Shown here: one piece after another, positions 1-6,610 of the stretch
Numbering within the stretch: the first letter of the stretch is position 1
Layout of the letters: every line of letters begins with the position of its first letter
Source of the DNA: an uncultured Butyricicoccus sp.
GTDB lineage: Bacteria > Bacillota > Clostridia > Oscillospirales > Butyricicoccaceae
Length of the DNA: 11,810 nt
NCBI GenBank assembly: GCA_900555465.1
Contig: USLE01000014.1
Location: 1-11,810 of the forward strand
Direction: 5' to 3'
Made by a program: the position numbers and the translations under genes
The notes under the pieces: model-generated
Database searches by the model: none
What the model saw: only the letters and a program-made list of their open reading frames with translations
What the model was told of the DNA's origin: nothing

Positions 1-170
1 CGGTCTATGTGATCTGTCAGAGCGGCCTGCGCAGCTACATCGCCTGCCGTATTTTGGCGGGTTACGGCTTTGACTGCTATAACTTCTCCGGCGTTTTTCG
101 GTTTTATGATGCGGTGACGCACGACCGCCGTCTGGTCGAACGCGCGGCCGACTGCGGTGTGGATCGGTAA
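1..170 (+). CDS. CoA-disulfide reductase-type FAD/NAD oxidoreductase, C-terminal rhodanese domain (5' partial)
   Basis: The frame is open from base 3 to a TAA at 168-170 and encodes 55 residues, so only the C-terminal end is present. It begins with VYVICQSGLRSY, the rhodanese active-site loop C-x-x-G-x-R-S, whose Cys would carry a persulfide. It continues ACRILAGYGFD and ends near YNFSGVFRFY. The extended tail after the loop resembles the rhodanese domain fused to the C-terminus of CoA-disulfide reductases (FAD- and NAD(P)H-dependent enzymes that reduce CoA disulfide, CoA-persulfide or polysulfide) more than a free-standing PspE-type rhodanese. One oddity is SGV where many relatives have SGG. 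The FAD and NAD domains lie outside the window, so the fusion is inferred. The gene converges on the Crp/Fnr regulator and shares its terminator. Confidence 0.75.
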   Translation, partial: VYVICQSGLRSYIACRILAGYGFDCYNFSGVFRFYDAVTHDRRLVERAADCGVDR

Positions 171-206
171 AAAACAGCACCCACTATTGCAGTGGGTGCT
201 GTTTTT
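171..206. terminator. bidirectional intrinsic terminator
   Basis: A perfect 15-bp inverted repeat: AAAACAGCACCCACT (171-185), loop ATTGC, AGTGGGTGCTGTTTT (191-205). It has T residues on one side and A residues on the other, so it can stop transcription in both directions. It begins directly after the stop codon of the plus-strand reductase. Its right arm overlaps the stop codon (205-207) of the minus-strand Crp/Fnr gene. Confidence 0.93.
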
Positions 207-864
207 ATATGTCACAAAGCGCTTTGAGCTTTTTCTCATCGGTGATCGTTATCGTGCCGCGCGCGAGCTTGACCATACCCTCGCTCTGGAAATAGCGGAG
301 CATTCGGGTGACGACTTCCCGGGCGGTCCCCAGATGGTTGGCGATCCGCTCGTGCGTGATCTTGAGCGAATCGGTCTTATCCAGAACAGCCTCCTCGAGG
401 AGGAAGGCTGCCAGACGCTTGTCAAGGCTCTTCCATATGATCTGTTCGATCAGCCACATGACCTCGGAAAAACGCGCCGCCATGACCTCGCCGGTAAAGT
501 TCGCCACCGGGGCCGAGGCTTCCATGAGCTCCTTATACACATCCGAGGGGATCAGCCAGAACCGGGTATCCTTCTCCGCCTCGATCGTTACATCGAATTG
601 GATGCTGCGCATGATGCAGGAGGCGGAGAGCAGGCACAGATCGCGGTCAAAAAGGCGATAGATCGTGATCTCGCGGCCCTCGTCGGAAAGGATATAGGCC
701 CGCAGCTGGCCGGACTGGATGAGCAGCAGGCCGGTGCAGTCCATACTGCCGTTGTGCAGAATGGTTCCTTTTTCTGCCGTGCGGAGCACAGCGTTGCCCG
801 CGATTTTGTCTTTTTGTTCCGAAGTCAGTTTATCCCAGACAGGGAAGAGTTCTGAAAATTCCAT
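205..864 (-). CDS. Crp/Fnr family transcriptional regulator with a C-x5-C pair
   Basis: A 219-residue DNA-binding regulator of normal Crp/Fnr length. Residues about 8-110 form the cyclic-nucleotide-binding-like beta barrel (GLLLIQSGQLRAYILSDEGRE, then FDRDLCLLSASC). A dimerisation helix follows at about 112-150. The C-terminal winged helix-turn-helix runs from about 168 to 207 (ITHERIANHLGTAREVVTR). There is no N-terminal four-Cys Fnr iron-sulfur motif. Instead Cys77 and Cys83 sit in the sensor barrel, with further Cys43 and Cys217. The ATG at 862-864 is preceded by GGGAG (873-877) and a consensus promoter, which fixes the start. It converges on a CoA-disulfide reductase/rhodanese gene, so a role in thiol, sulfane-sulfur or redox sensing is a reasonable inference but unproven. 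Confidence 0.92.
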   Translation of the reverse strand: MEFSELFPVWDKLTSEQKDKIAGNAVLRTAEKGTILHNGSMDCTGLLLIQSGQLRAYILSDEGREITIYRLFDRDLCLLSASCIMRSIQFDVTIEAEKDTRFWLIPSDVYKELMEASAPVANFTGEVMAARFSEVMWLIEQIIWKSLDKRLAAFLLEEAVLDKTDSLKITHERIANHLGTAREVVTRMLRYFQSEGMVKLARGTITITDEKKLKALCDI

Positions 865-891
865 AGATCATGCTCCCATCCTTTATCCTTC

Positions 892-920
892 AGTATAGGG
901 TATTGCAGGGGATCTGTCAA
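892..920 (-). promoter_or_regulatory. sigma-A promoter of the Crp/Fnr gene
   Basis: On the minus strand there is a consensus -35 TTGACA (915-920), a 17-base spacer and -10 TATACT (892-897). Transcription would start near base 885, about 20 bases before the ATG, with the ribosome binding site in between. It is close to the ideal housekeeping promoter, so the regulator is probably made at an appreciable basal level. Confidence 0.88.
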
Positions 921-931
921 ATTGATATGGA

Positions 932-1007
932 GTCCGCCTGTCCGGTATGCAGGCGCCCGGCGGACCGGCAGGATGCGCACCGCGCGATCCGCTGCCGCGG
1001 CGGACCG
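932..1007. repeat. cluster of nested GC-rich inverted repeats in the divergent intergenic region
   Basis: GTCCGCC (932-938) can pair with GGCGGAC (959-965). It competes with a smaller hairpin of GCCTG (936-940) with CAGGC (950-954). Next, CGGCAG (966-971) pairs with CTGCCG (992-997) around inner GAT/ATC and GCGC/GCGC pairs. The decamer CGGCGGACCG occurs at 958-967 and again at 998-1007. The rest of the 865-1147 stretch holds no credible gene: the short frames crossing it lack ribosome binding sites and family resemblance. Function is unknown; it could be an operator cluster, a structured RNA or chance pairing in GC-rich DNA. Confidence 0.45.
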
Positions 1008-1147
1008 CCACGCCTGCGCTGCGCGCGCAATGTGGGATTCGGTCGGTATAGGGCGGATTATGCGCGAATACAGCGGATAAACCGCGCATTAAATGAACAA
1101 AATGGGCGGGCGCTGTCCGATTTTACCCACAATTGAAAAACTGTTTA

Positions 1148-1176
1148 TTGTATCACCGGCACCAAAATTCTATACT
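1148..1176 (+). promoter_or_regulatory. sigma-A promoter of the MMPL operon
   Basis: -35 TTGTAT (1148-1153), a 17-base spacer and a -10 TATACT (1171-1176) place the transcript start near 1183. The 8-bp palindrome CGATATCG (1188-1195) lies just downstream of that start, where a repressor could bind. The promoter sits inside the longest open frame of the transporter, so translation must begin downstream of it. Confidence 0.72.
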
Positions 1177-1234
1177 ATATCATACGGCGATATCGTACAT
1201 AATATCTGTTTCTGTGAAAGTTGGTGTTTTTCTT

Positions 1235-3526
1235 TTGAAGACAAACGGACATAGTCCGGTCGATCTGATCATCAACAACCGCAGGCGCATCGAAAAGGTG
1301 TTTGCGGTGGTGCTGATTCTCAGCCTGATCTGTATCCCGATGGTCGGCGTCAACTACGATCTGACCGAATACCTGCCGGACGACTCGCCCTCTGCGCAGT
1401 CGCTCGATATCATGGAAAAGGAGTTCACCTATCCCGGCATGGGGCGCGTGCTGCTCGAGGATGTGACGCTGTATGAGGCGAAAAACATCAAGGACCGCAT
1501 TGCAGACGTGGACGGCGTGGACATGGTGATGTGGTGCGACACCACGACCAATATCTATGGCTCCAGCCAGTTTATCGATTACGAGGATATCGAGGACTAT
1601 TACAAAGACGGCGACGCCTATATGGATATCATCTTCCTCGAGAAGGACTCGTCCGACCGCACCCACCGCGCGGTGCGCGAGATCGAGCAGATCGTCGGCG
1701 ACCGCGGCTGTGTGGCGGGCTCGGCGGTATCGGATACCAACCTCGGCCCGACCATCAACGCCGAGATCGCGCGCGTGATGGTGCTGGCGGTCATCATCAT
1801 TTTCCTCATCCTGACGCTCACCACGACCTCGTGGTTCGAGCCTGTGCTGTTCCTGTCCGTGCTCGGCATCGCGATCGTCATCAACATGGGCACGAACATC
1901 ATTTTCGGGGAGATCTCCTTCCTGTCCAACGCGGTCGGCGCGGTATTGCAGCTCGCCTGCTCGATGGACTATTCGATCTTCCTGCTGCACGCCTTCACCG
2001 AGGAAAAAGCCAACGGCGCCGCGCCCGAACAGGCGATGGCCAACGCGCTGCGCAGCGCCTTTTCCTCGATCGGCGCCTCGGGCGCGACGACCATTGTCGG
2101 CTTTCTCGCGCTGGCGCTCATGCGGTTCGGCATCGGGCCGGATATGGGCTTTGTGCTGGCAAAGGGCATCGCCCTCAGCCTGGTCACCGTGCTCCTGCTC
2201 ATGCCTGCGCTCATCCTGCGCTTTCAGGACGTGGTCGATAAGACCCGCCACCGCCCGTTCATCCCCGGCCAGTGGCGCAAATTCGGGGAATTTGCGTACA
2301 AGATCCGCAAGCCGGTGCTCGCGGTCGTGCTGGTCATCATCCTCCCGTGCTATGTGGCGCAGGGCATGGCGGACTTTACTTACGGCAATGAGGCGGTCGG
2401 CAATTCGCCCGGCACGCCGGTATACGAGGCCGAGCAGAAGATGAACGAGAAGTTCGGCCAGAGCAATATGATGCTTGCGCTCGTCCCGCTGGACGGCAAC
2501 ATCACGGAAAAGGCCATGAGCGAGGAGATCGCCGACCTGCCCTATGTCAGATACGCGCTCGGGCTGGCCTCCGCCATGCCGGAGGGCGTTCCGGAGGAAT
2601 TCCTGCCGGAGAGCGTGACCGGTATGCTGCATTCGGAGAACTGGGCGCGCGTGATCATCAATGTGCGCTCCGCGGGCGAGAGCGACGCGGCGTTTGCCTA
2701 TGCGGACGAGATCCGCGCGATCATCGACAAATATTATCCCGGCGAGCAGACCTATCTGGTCGGCGTGACGCCCTCCACGCAGGACATCAAGGCGATCATC
2801 GTGCCGGATAACCAGCTGGTCAATATCGTTTCCCTGCTCGGCGTGGCGCTCGTGGTCGCGATCACCTATAAGGCGCTGCTCCTGCCGCTGGTCGTGCTCA
2901 TCCCGATCGAGTGCGCGGTGTTCATCAACACCGCCATGCCGTATATCTACGGGCAGCGCACCATGTTCCTCGGCTTTATCATCGTCAGCTGCATCCAGCT
3001 GGGCGCGACGATCGACTACTCCATCCTGCTGACCGGCAACTATCTGGACGCACGCGCGCAGGGGGATAAAAAAGAGGCCGCGATCCGCGCGGTCACGGTC
3101 AGCGCGGAATCCATCCTGACCTCGGGCATGATCCTGATGACCGTGGCCTACGGGCTGTATTTTATGACCTCAGTCGAGGCAATCTCCAGTCTGGGGCAGC
3201 TGATCGGACGCGGCGCGCTGATCTCGATGCTCCTCGTGCTGTTCCTGCTGCCCGAGTGCCTGATCATTTTCGACAGATGGATCGTCAAGCCGGATTATGC
3301 CGAGAAAAAGCACGCCAAGATGAACCGCATCCGCAGCAATAAGCTCAGGCTGCCCGTGCTCAGCGAGCTGCATGTGCAGCGCCTGCGGCTGCGCGCACAG
3401 ATCCGCGAAAACCGCCGCGCGCGGCACAAGGCCTTCTGCGGCAGAGTGAAGCAGCTGTTCCGCAAAGCCGGGAGCAGCGCGCCGGAGCGCAAGGATAAGG
3501 AGGAAAACGACCATGAAACCAAATAA
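1235..3526 (+). CDS. MMPL/RND-superfamily transporter
   Basis: A membrane exporter of the MMPL (RND superfamily) type, usually driven by proton motive force and moving lipids, drugs or other hydrophobic molecules. From the TTG at 1235 it is 763 residues. One segment spans the membrane near 23-41. An extracytoplasmic loop (about 42-180) leads to a five-helix bundle (about 182-329). The architecture then repeats: one helix near 360-378, a second loop, and five helices at about 526-680. That gives 12 segments in two pseudo-repeats. Each repeat has an Asp-Tyr in the fourth helix (SMDYSIFLL at about 243 and ATIDYSILL at about 591), the usual position of the family's proton-relay residue. The tail is long, basic and cytoplasmic. 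The frame stays open back to an ATG at 1133, but the promoter lies after that. TTG 1235 or GTG 1214 are the usable starts; neither has a strong ribosome binding site. The substrate is unknown. Confidence 0.88.
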   Translation: MKTNGHSPVDLIINNRRRIEKVFAVVLILSLICIPMVGVNYDLTEYLPDDSPSAQSLDIMEKEFTYPGMGRVLLEDVTLYEAKNIKDRIADVDGVDMVMWCDTTTNIYGSSQFIDYEDIEDYYKDGDAYMDIIFLEKDSSDRTHRAVREIEQIVGDRGCVAGSAVSDTNLGPTINAEIARVMVLAVIIIFLILTLTTTSWFEPVLFLSVLGIAIVINMGTNIIFGEISFLSNAVGAVLQLACSMDYSIFLLHAFTEEKANGAAPEQAMANALRSAFSSIGASGATTIVGFLALALMRFGIGPDMGFVLAKGIALSLVTVLLLMPALILRFQDVVDKTRHRPFIPGQWRKFGEFAYKIRKPVLAVVLVIILPCYVAQGMADFTYGNEAVGNSPGTPVYEAEQKMNEKFGQSNMMLALVPLDGNITEKAMSEEIADLPYVRYALGLASAMPEGVPEEFLPESVTGMLHSENWARVIINVRSAGESDAAFAYADEIRAIIDKYYPGEQTYLVGVTPSTQDIKAIIVPDNQLVNIVSLLGVALVVAITYKALLLPLVVLIPIECAVFINTAMPYIYGQRTMFLGFIIVSCIQLGATIDYSILLTGNYLDARAQGDKKEAAIRAVTVSAESILTSGMILMTVAYGLYFMTSVEAISSLGQLIGRGALISMLLVLFLLPECLIIFDRWIVKPDYAEKKHAKMNRIRSNKLRLPVLSELHVQRLRLRAQIRENRRARHKAFCGRVKQLFRKAGSSAPERKDKEENDHETK

Positions 3527-5633
3527 ACTGCGCCGGATCACGGCTGCGGCGCTCGTACTGGCGCTCGTCCTGCCGCAGGGGGCGGTCGCCGCCCCGCCGG
3601 AGATCGAGACCGACGAAGCAGTATACATCAATCTCGACCCCTACGGCATCCCCGAAGCGACGCGCATCGTCAAGGGCGTGAACCTGAACGGGCACACGGA
3701 ATTCACCGACTACGGCGATTATACCGAGGTCTATAACATGTCCACCTACGACCAGCCCACCCTGCAGGACGGTTCGGTCTCCTGGGCGCTCGAGGGGGAG
3801 GGGATGCACCGGTTCTACTACGAGTGCATCCCGGAAAGCGATACCGCGGTGCAGCTGCCGTGGAATTTTGACATCTCCTACAAGCTCAACGGCGTGCCAG
3901 TCGAAGCGGAAAAGTGCGCGGGCGCGAGCGGGCTGGTTGAGATCAATATTCACGCCACACCCAACGAGGCCGCGAGCGAATATTACAAGAACAACATGAT
4001 GCTGATCTGCGGCACGGGCATTGATATGAGCAAGGCGCTTTCGATCGAGGCGCCCGGCGCGCAGATCCAGTCGATGGGCACCTACAAGCTGGTAGTGTTC
4101 ATGGGCCTGCCCGGCGAGGAGAATACCTTCACCGTGCGCATTGGCTCGGACTATTTTGAAAACATGGGGCTGCTGCTGTTCATGGCGCCCGCGACCCTGT
4201 CCTCGCTCGATATTCTGTCCGACCTGCGGGAGGTCAAGAACCGCTTCGGCGAATCGGGCGACAGCCTGTACGAAGGCCTGTCCGGCATGCTGAATACCTT
4301 ACAGTCCATGCAGAGCGGCCTCGGCACGCTGTCGGACGGCATTTCGGGCATCGACACCGTGCGCCGGCAGCTGATCGCCGACCGCGGCGAACTCGACCCG
4401 CAGACCGATGCGGCGCTGCAAGCGCTGGAGGCGCTCGCAGGCAATTCGGATTCGCTCATCCCGGAGCTGAATTCGGCCAAGACCACGCTCACCACGCTCA
4501 ACGCGACGGTCAACAGCATGCTGACAACGCTCGAGGATTCCGCGGCGGATGTGACAGAATATCAGGACCTGCTCCGGCAGATGCACGACCACCTGAAGGA
4601 CCTGCAGGGCATGCTGGACGACCTGCACGACGAGAGCGGGGACGGCGGGCGCGATCTGCACCGGCTCGCCGATGATTTCGAGGCGCTGGGCGATGATCTG
4701 GACCGGCTGGCAATGGCGAGCGACCTGCTGGAGGGTGCGCTGGACGACCTGCGCGGCGAGGCGGACGCGATCACCGGGCTGGTCGGCAGCATCCTCGACT
4801 GGATCGCGCCGGATGCCGGCCTGTCCGACCGGCTGGAGGCGCTGGTCGGGCCGCTGAATGACGTCATCAGCGAGACGGCGGACCTGCTGGACGCTGTCAG
4901 CAATATGACCGATGAGTCGAGCGGGCTGGGCTCGCTGACGCAGACCGCAGGGAGTATTTCGGAAAATTTCGGGGACATTCTGGACATCCTCGAGGACTAC
5001 GAGACCCTGCCGGACGATGCTGCGGCGGACGGGCAGAGGCTGACCGAGCTGGCCGACCAGACGCTCGAGCGGGTCAACGACCTGCTTGCGGATATCCCAG
5101 CGCTGTCCGCCACGCTCGACCAGATGACAAAGGACGCGACCTCGGCGCTGGACAAGGGCGAAACACTCATGGTCTCGCTCACGGATACGCTCTCGGCTGC
5201 GAGCAAGCTGCTGCAGACCGCGACGGACGATCTGCGCGCGGTGCGCGACCAGTCGGATGCCGCCATGCAGAAAACGCTGGACGGGCTGCTCGACGTGCTT
5301 GGCAAGGCGGCAAACGAAGGCAGTTCGAACAAGCTCAAGCAGGCGAACGACGGCATCCATTCCGCCTTGGAGGATGCGGAAAACGAGCTGGAGGGGGAGA
5401 CCAACATGCTCAATCTGGACGCGGACGCCGCGCTGCAGTCGGTTACCTCGGACCAGAACCCCACGCCCGCGAGCGTGCAGTTCATCCTGCGCACGCAGGA
5501 GATATCGGTGGACGAGACCGAGGCGATGCAGCAGGCAGCCGCGGAGCAGGAGGAGGAGAGCGCGCTCGACCGCATCGTCAACATCTTCCGGGAGCTGTGG
5601 GACGCGGTCAGCGGCGTGTTTGCGCAGGAGTGA
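3513..5633 (+). CDS. secreted coiled-coil partner of the MMPL transporter
   Basis: A 706-residue exported protein of no firmly named family. A signal peptide occupies residues 1-27: basic KPNKLRR, a hydrophobic core, cleavage probable after AVA. Residues about 30-225 form a beta-rich head with Cys105, Cys135 and Cys166. Residues about 230-640 are almost entirely helical and strongly acidic, with Leu/Gly-spaced heptads (GLSGMLNTLQSMQSGLGTLSDG) reminiscent of YhgE/Pip-type coiled coils. The end contains PASVQFILRTQEI and an amphipathic helix (LDRIVNIFRELWDAVSGVF). No transmembrane anchor is visible after the signal peptide. The start is set by AAGGAGG (3497-3503). The gene overlaps the transporter by 14 bases, implying translational coupling and a shared machine. 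It may act as an outer-leaflet or wall-spanning adaptor; that role is inferred. Confidence 0.8.
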   Translation: MKPNKLRRITAAALVLALVLPQGAVAAPPEIETDEAVYINLDPYGIPEATRIVKGVNLNGHTEFTDYGDYTEVYNMSTYDQPTLQDGSVSWALEGEGMHRFYYECIPESDTAVQLPWNFDISYKLNGVPVEAEKCAGASGLVEINIHATPNEAASEYYKNNMMLICGTGIDMSKALSIEAPGAQIQSMGTYKLVVFMGLPGEENTFTVRIGSDYFENMGLLLFMAPATLSSLDILSDLREVKNRFGESGDSLYEGLSGMLNTLQSMQSGLGTLSDGISGIDTVRRQLIADRGELDPQTDAALQALEALAGNSDSLIPELNSAKTTLTTLNATVNSMLTTLEDSAADVTEYQDLLRQMHDHLKDLQGMLDDLHDESGDGGRDLHRLADDFEALGDDLDRLAMASDLLEGALDDLRGEADAITGLVGSILDWIAPDAGLSDRLEALVGPLNDVISETADLLDAVSNMTDESSGLGSLTQTAGSISENFGDILDILEDYETLPDDAAADGQRLTELADQTLERVNDLLADIPALSATLDQMTKDATSALDKGETLMVSLTDTLSAASKLLQTATDDLRAVRDQSDAAMQKTLDGLLDVLGKAANEGSSNKLKQANDGIHSALEDAENELEGETNMLNLDADAALQSVTSDQNPTPASVQFILRTQEISVDETEAMQQAAAEQEEESALDRIVNIFRELWDAVSGVFAQE

Positions 5634-5712
5634 GCGGCGGCGCACGGTGATGCAGCATTTGTAAATCCGACCCCATGCTTTTTGGTCTTTGAAAAAAATC
5701 TGTTTTACCCTC

Positions 5713-5743
5713 TTGACTTTGAGTTTACTCCAAGATGTACCAT
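5713..5743 (+). promoter_or_regulatory. MerR-family (AdhR/NmlR-like) promoter with operator
   Basis: -35 TTGACT (5713-5718) and -10 TACCAT (5738-5743) are separated by 19 bases, the over-long spacing that MerR-type activators correct by twisting DNA. The spacer region holds the 18-base dyad CTTTGAGTTTACTCCAAG (5717-5734), symmetric at 7 of 9 base pairs. Sites of this form are known for AdhR/NmlR-type MerR regulators responding to aldehydes and other electrophiles. It controls the downstream three-gene reductase, alcohol dehydrogenase and flavodoxin operon. The 5744-5842 leader is GC-rich, with one small hairpin (AGCCG/CGGCT, 5767-5779) and no recognised riboswitch. Confidence 0.85.
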
Positions 5744-5842
5744 AGGATCAGCAAGAGAAAAGCGGGAGCCGGAACGGCTGGAACAGGCAACGGATGGGCA
5801 CGAAACCGCCGCCCCTGTCCCGCCGCCCGCGCCCCGAAGAAC

Positions 5843-5848
5843 AGGAGG
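5843..5848 (+). promoter_or_regulatory. ribosome binding site fixing the start of the reductase gene
   Basis: AGGAGG with a 6-base gap to the ATG at 5855. The frame is open upstream to an ATG at 5735, but that codon lies within the promoter, so 5855 is the real start. Confidence 0.9.
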
Positions 5849-5854
5849 GACAAA

Positions 5855-6574
5855 ATGAACAGACCATATGTTTTCTGCCATATGCTGACCTCGCTGGACG
5901 GCAAGATCATGGGCAGCTATATGGAGACGCCCGAGGGCGAGCAGGCGGGCGAGGTGTTTTACAACATCGCCTTTGGCAAAAACCCGTATTACAAGCATCA
6001 GGGCTGGCTGTCAGGCCGCGTGACCACGGACGACAACTTCACCTTCTACGAAAAGCCCGCGCTGGATGAAAACGCGGCTCCGGTGCCGGAGGGGGACTAC
6101 ATCGCCAAAAAAGCGGATATGTATTATGTTTCGGTCGACCCGTCCGGCAAGCTGGGCTGGAAAGACGCCACGCTCCACTATGAGGACACGACCGCCCATG
6201 TGATCGAAGTCCTGACCGAAAGGGCAGGCAATGCGTACAAGGCCTTTCTCCGCGGGCTGGGCATATCGTATATCATTGCAGGCGGGGAGTCGCTCGACTA
6301 TGCGCTGGCGCTCGAGAAATTAAAAACCCTGTTCGGCATTGAAACGCTGATGCTGGGCGGCGGGGGCATCCTCAACTGGTCGTTTATCCAGGCGGGGATG
6401 TGCGATGAGATCAGCGTGGTGATCGCGGCGTCTGCGGACGGCTCTGCGCAAACGCCGGCGCTGTTCTCCGCCAGAGGCGGGTTCGCCGACGAGCGGGCGG
6501 TGCGCTTCCAGCTGGAGAGCGCCGAGGTCAGGGACGGGGGCAGCGTGTGGCTGCGGTATCTCGTCAAGCAGTAA
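5855..6574 (+). CDS. dihydrofolate reductase family protein (RibD C-terminal domain-like)
   Basis: A 239-residue, single-domain NAD(P)H-dependent reductase of the RibD_C/DHFR-like fold. Residues 4-20 (PYVFCHMLTSLDGKI) form the first strand and helix typical of RibD_C proteins. About 83-125 is the central part, and 139-149 (YIIAGGESLDY) and 164-195 (TLMLGGGGILNWSFIQAGMCDEISVVI) carry the Gly-rich nucleotide-binding region and the conserved D-E-I strand. It lacks the deaminase domain of true RibD, so riboflavin synthesis is unlikely. Free-standing members are often stress-inducible reductases of unknown substrate. It is first in an operon with an alcohol dehydrogenase and a flavodoxin under a MerR-type promoter, so reduction of a reactive carbonyl or other electrophile is the likely role (inference). 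Confidence 0.88.
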   Translation: MNRPYVFCHMLTSLDGKIMGSYMETPEGEQAGEVFYNIAFGKNPYYKHQGWLSGRVTTDDNFTFYEKPALDENAAPVPEGDYIAKKADMYYVSVDPSGKLGWKDATLHYEDTTAHVIEVLTERAGNAYKAFLRGLGISYIIAGGESLDYALALEKLKTLFGIETLMLGGGGILNWSFIQAGMCDEISVVIAASADGSAQTPALFSARGGFADERAVRFQLESAEVRDGGSVWLRYLVKQ

Positions 6575-6610
6575 CAACATACAGCAAAGAGCAATGAGGA
6601 GGAAATACAA

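Noticed and set aside
157..855. A 232-codon plus-strand frame opposite the Crp/Fnr gene
   Set aside because: It begins inside the end of the rhodanese gene and runs through a terminator; the minus strand has the real gene with promoter and ribosome binding site.
918..927. AATTGATATG near the Crp/Fnr promoter as a third GntR operator
   Set aside because: Only one half of the TTGATATCAA palindrome is present, so it is probably chance.
870..1136. An 88-codon frame in the divergent intergenic region
   Set aside because: No ribosome binding site, composition dominated by Arg/Ala/Cys from GC-rich DNA, and it starts among the Crp/Fnr leader signals.
1175..2632. A 485-codon open frame on the minus strand antisense to the transporter
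   Set aside because: It is rich in His, Arg, Asp and Gln as expected of an antisense shadow of GC-rich coding DNA, has no ribosome binding site and resembles no family; the plus strand encodes a clear 12-helix transporter.
4299..5645. A 448-codon open frame on the minus strand opposite the secreted coiled-coil gene
   Set aside because: Repetitive Arg/Val/Gln/Leu composition mirrors the heptad codons of the plus-strand gene; no start signal or recognisable domain.
5669..5690. A possible terminator after the coiled-coil gene (GACC...GGTC)
   Set aside because: Only four base pairs with a 13-base loop; too weak to call, so read-through from the transporter operon remains possible.
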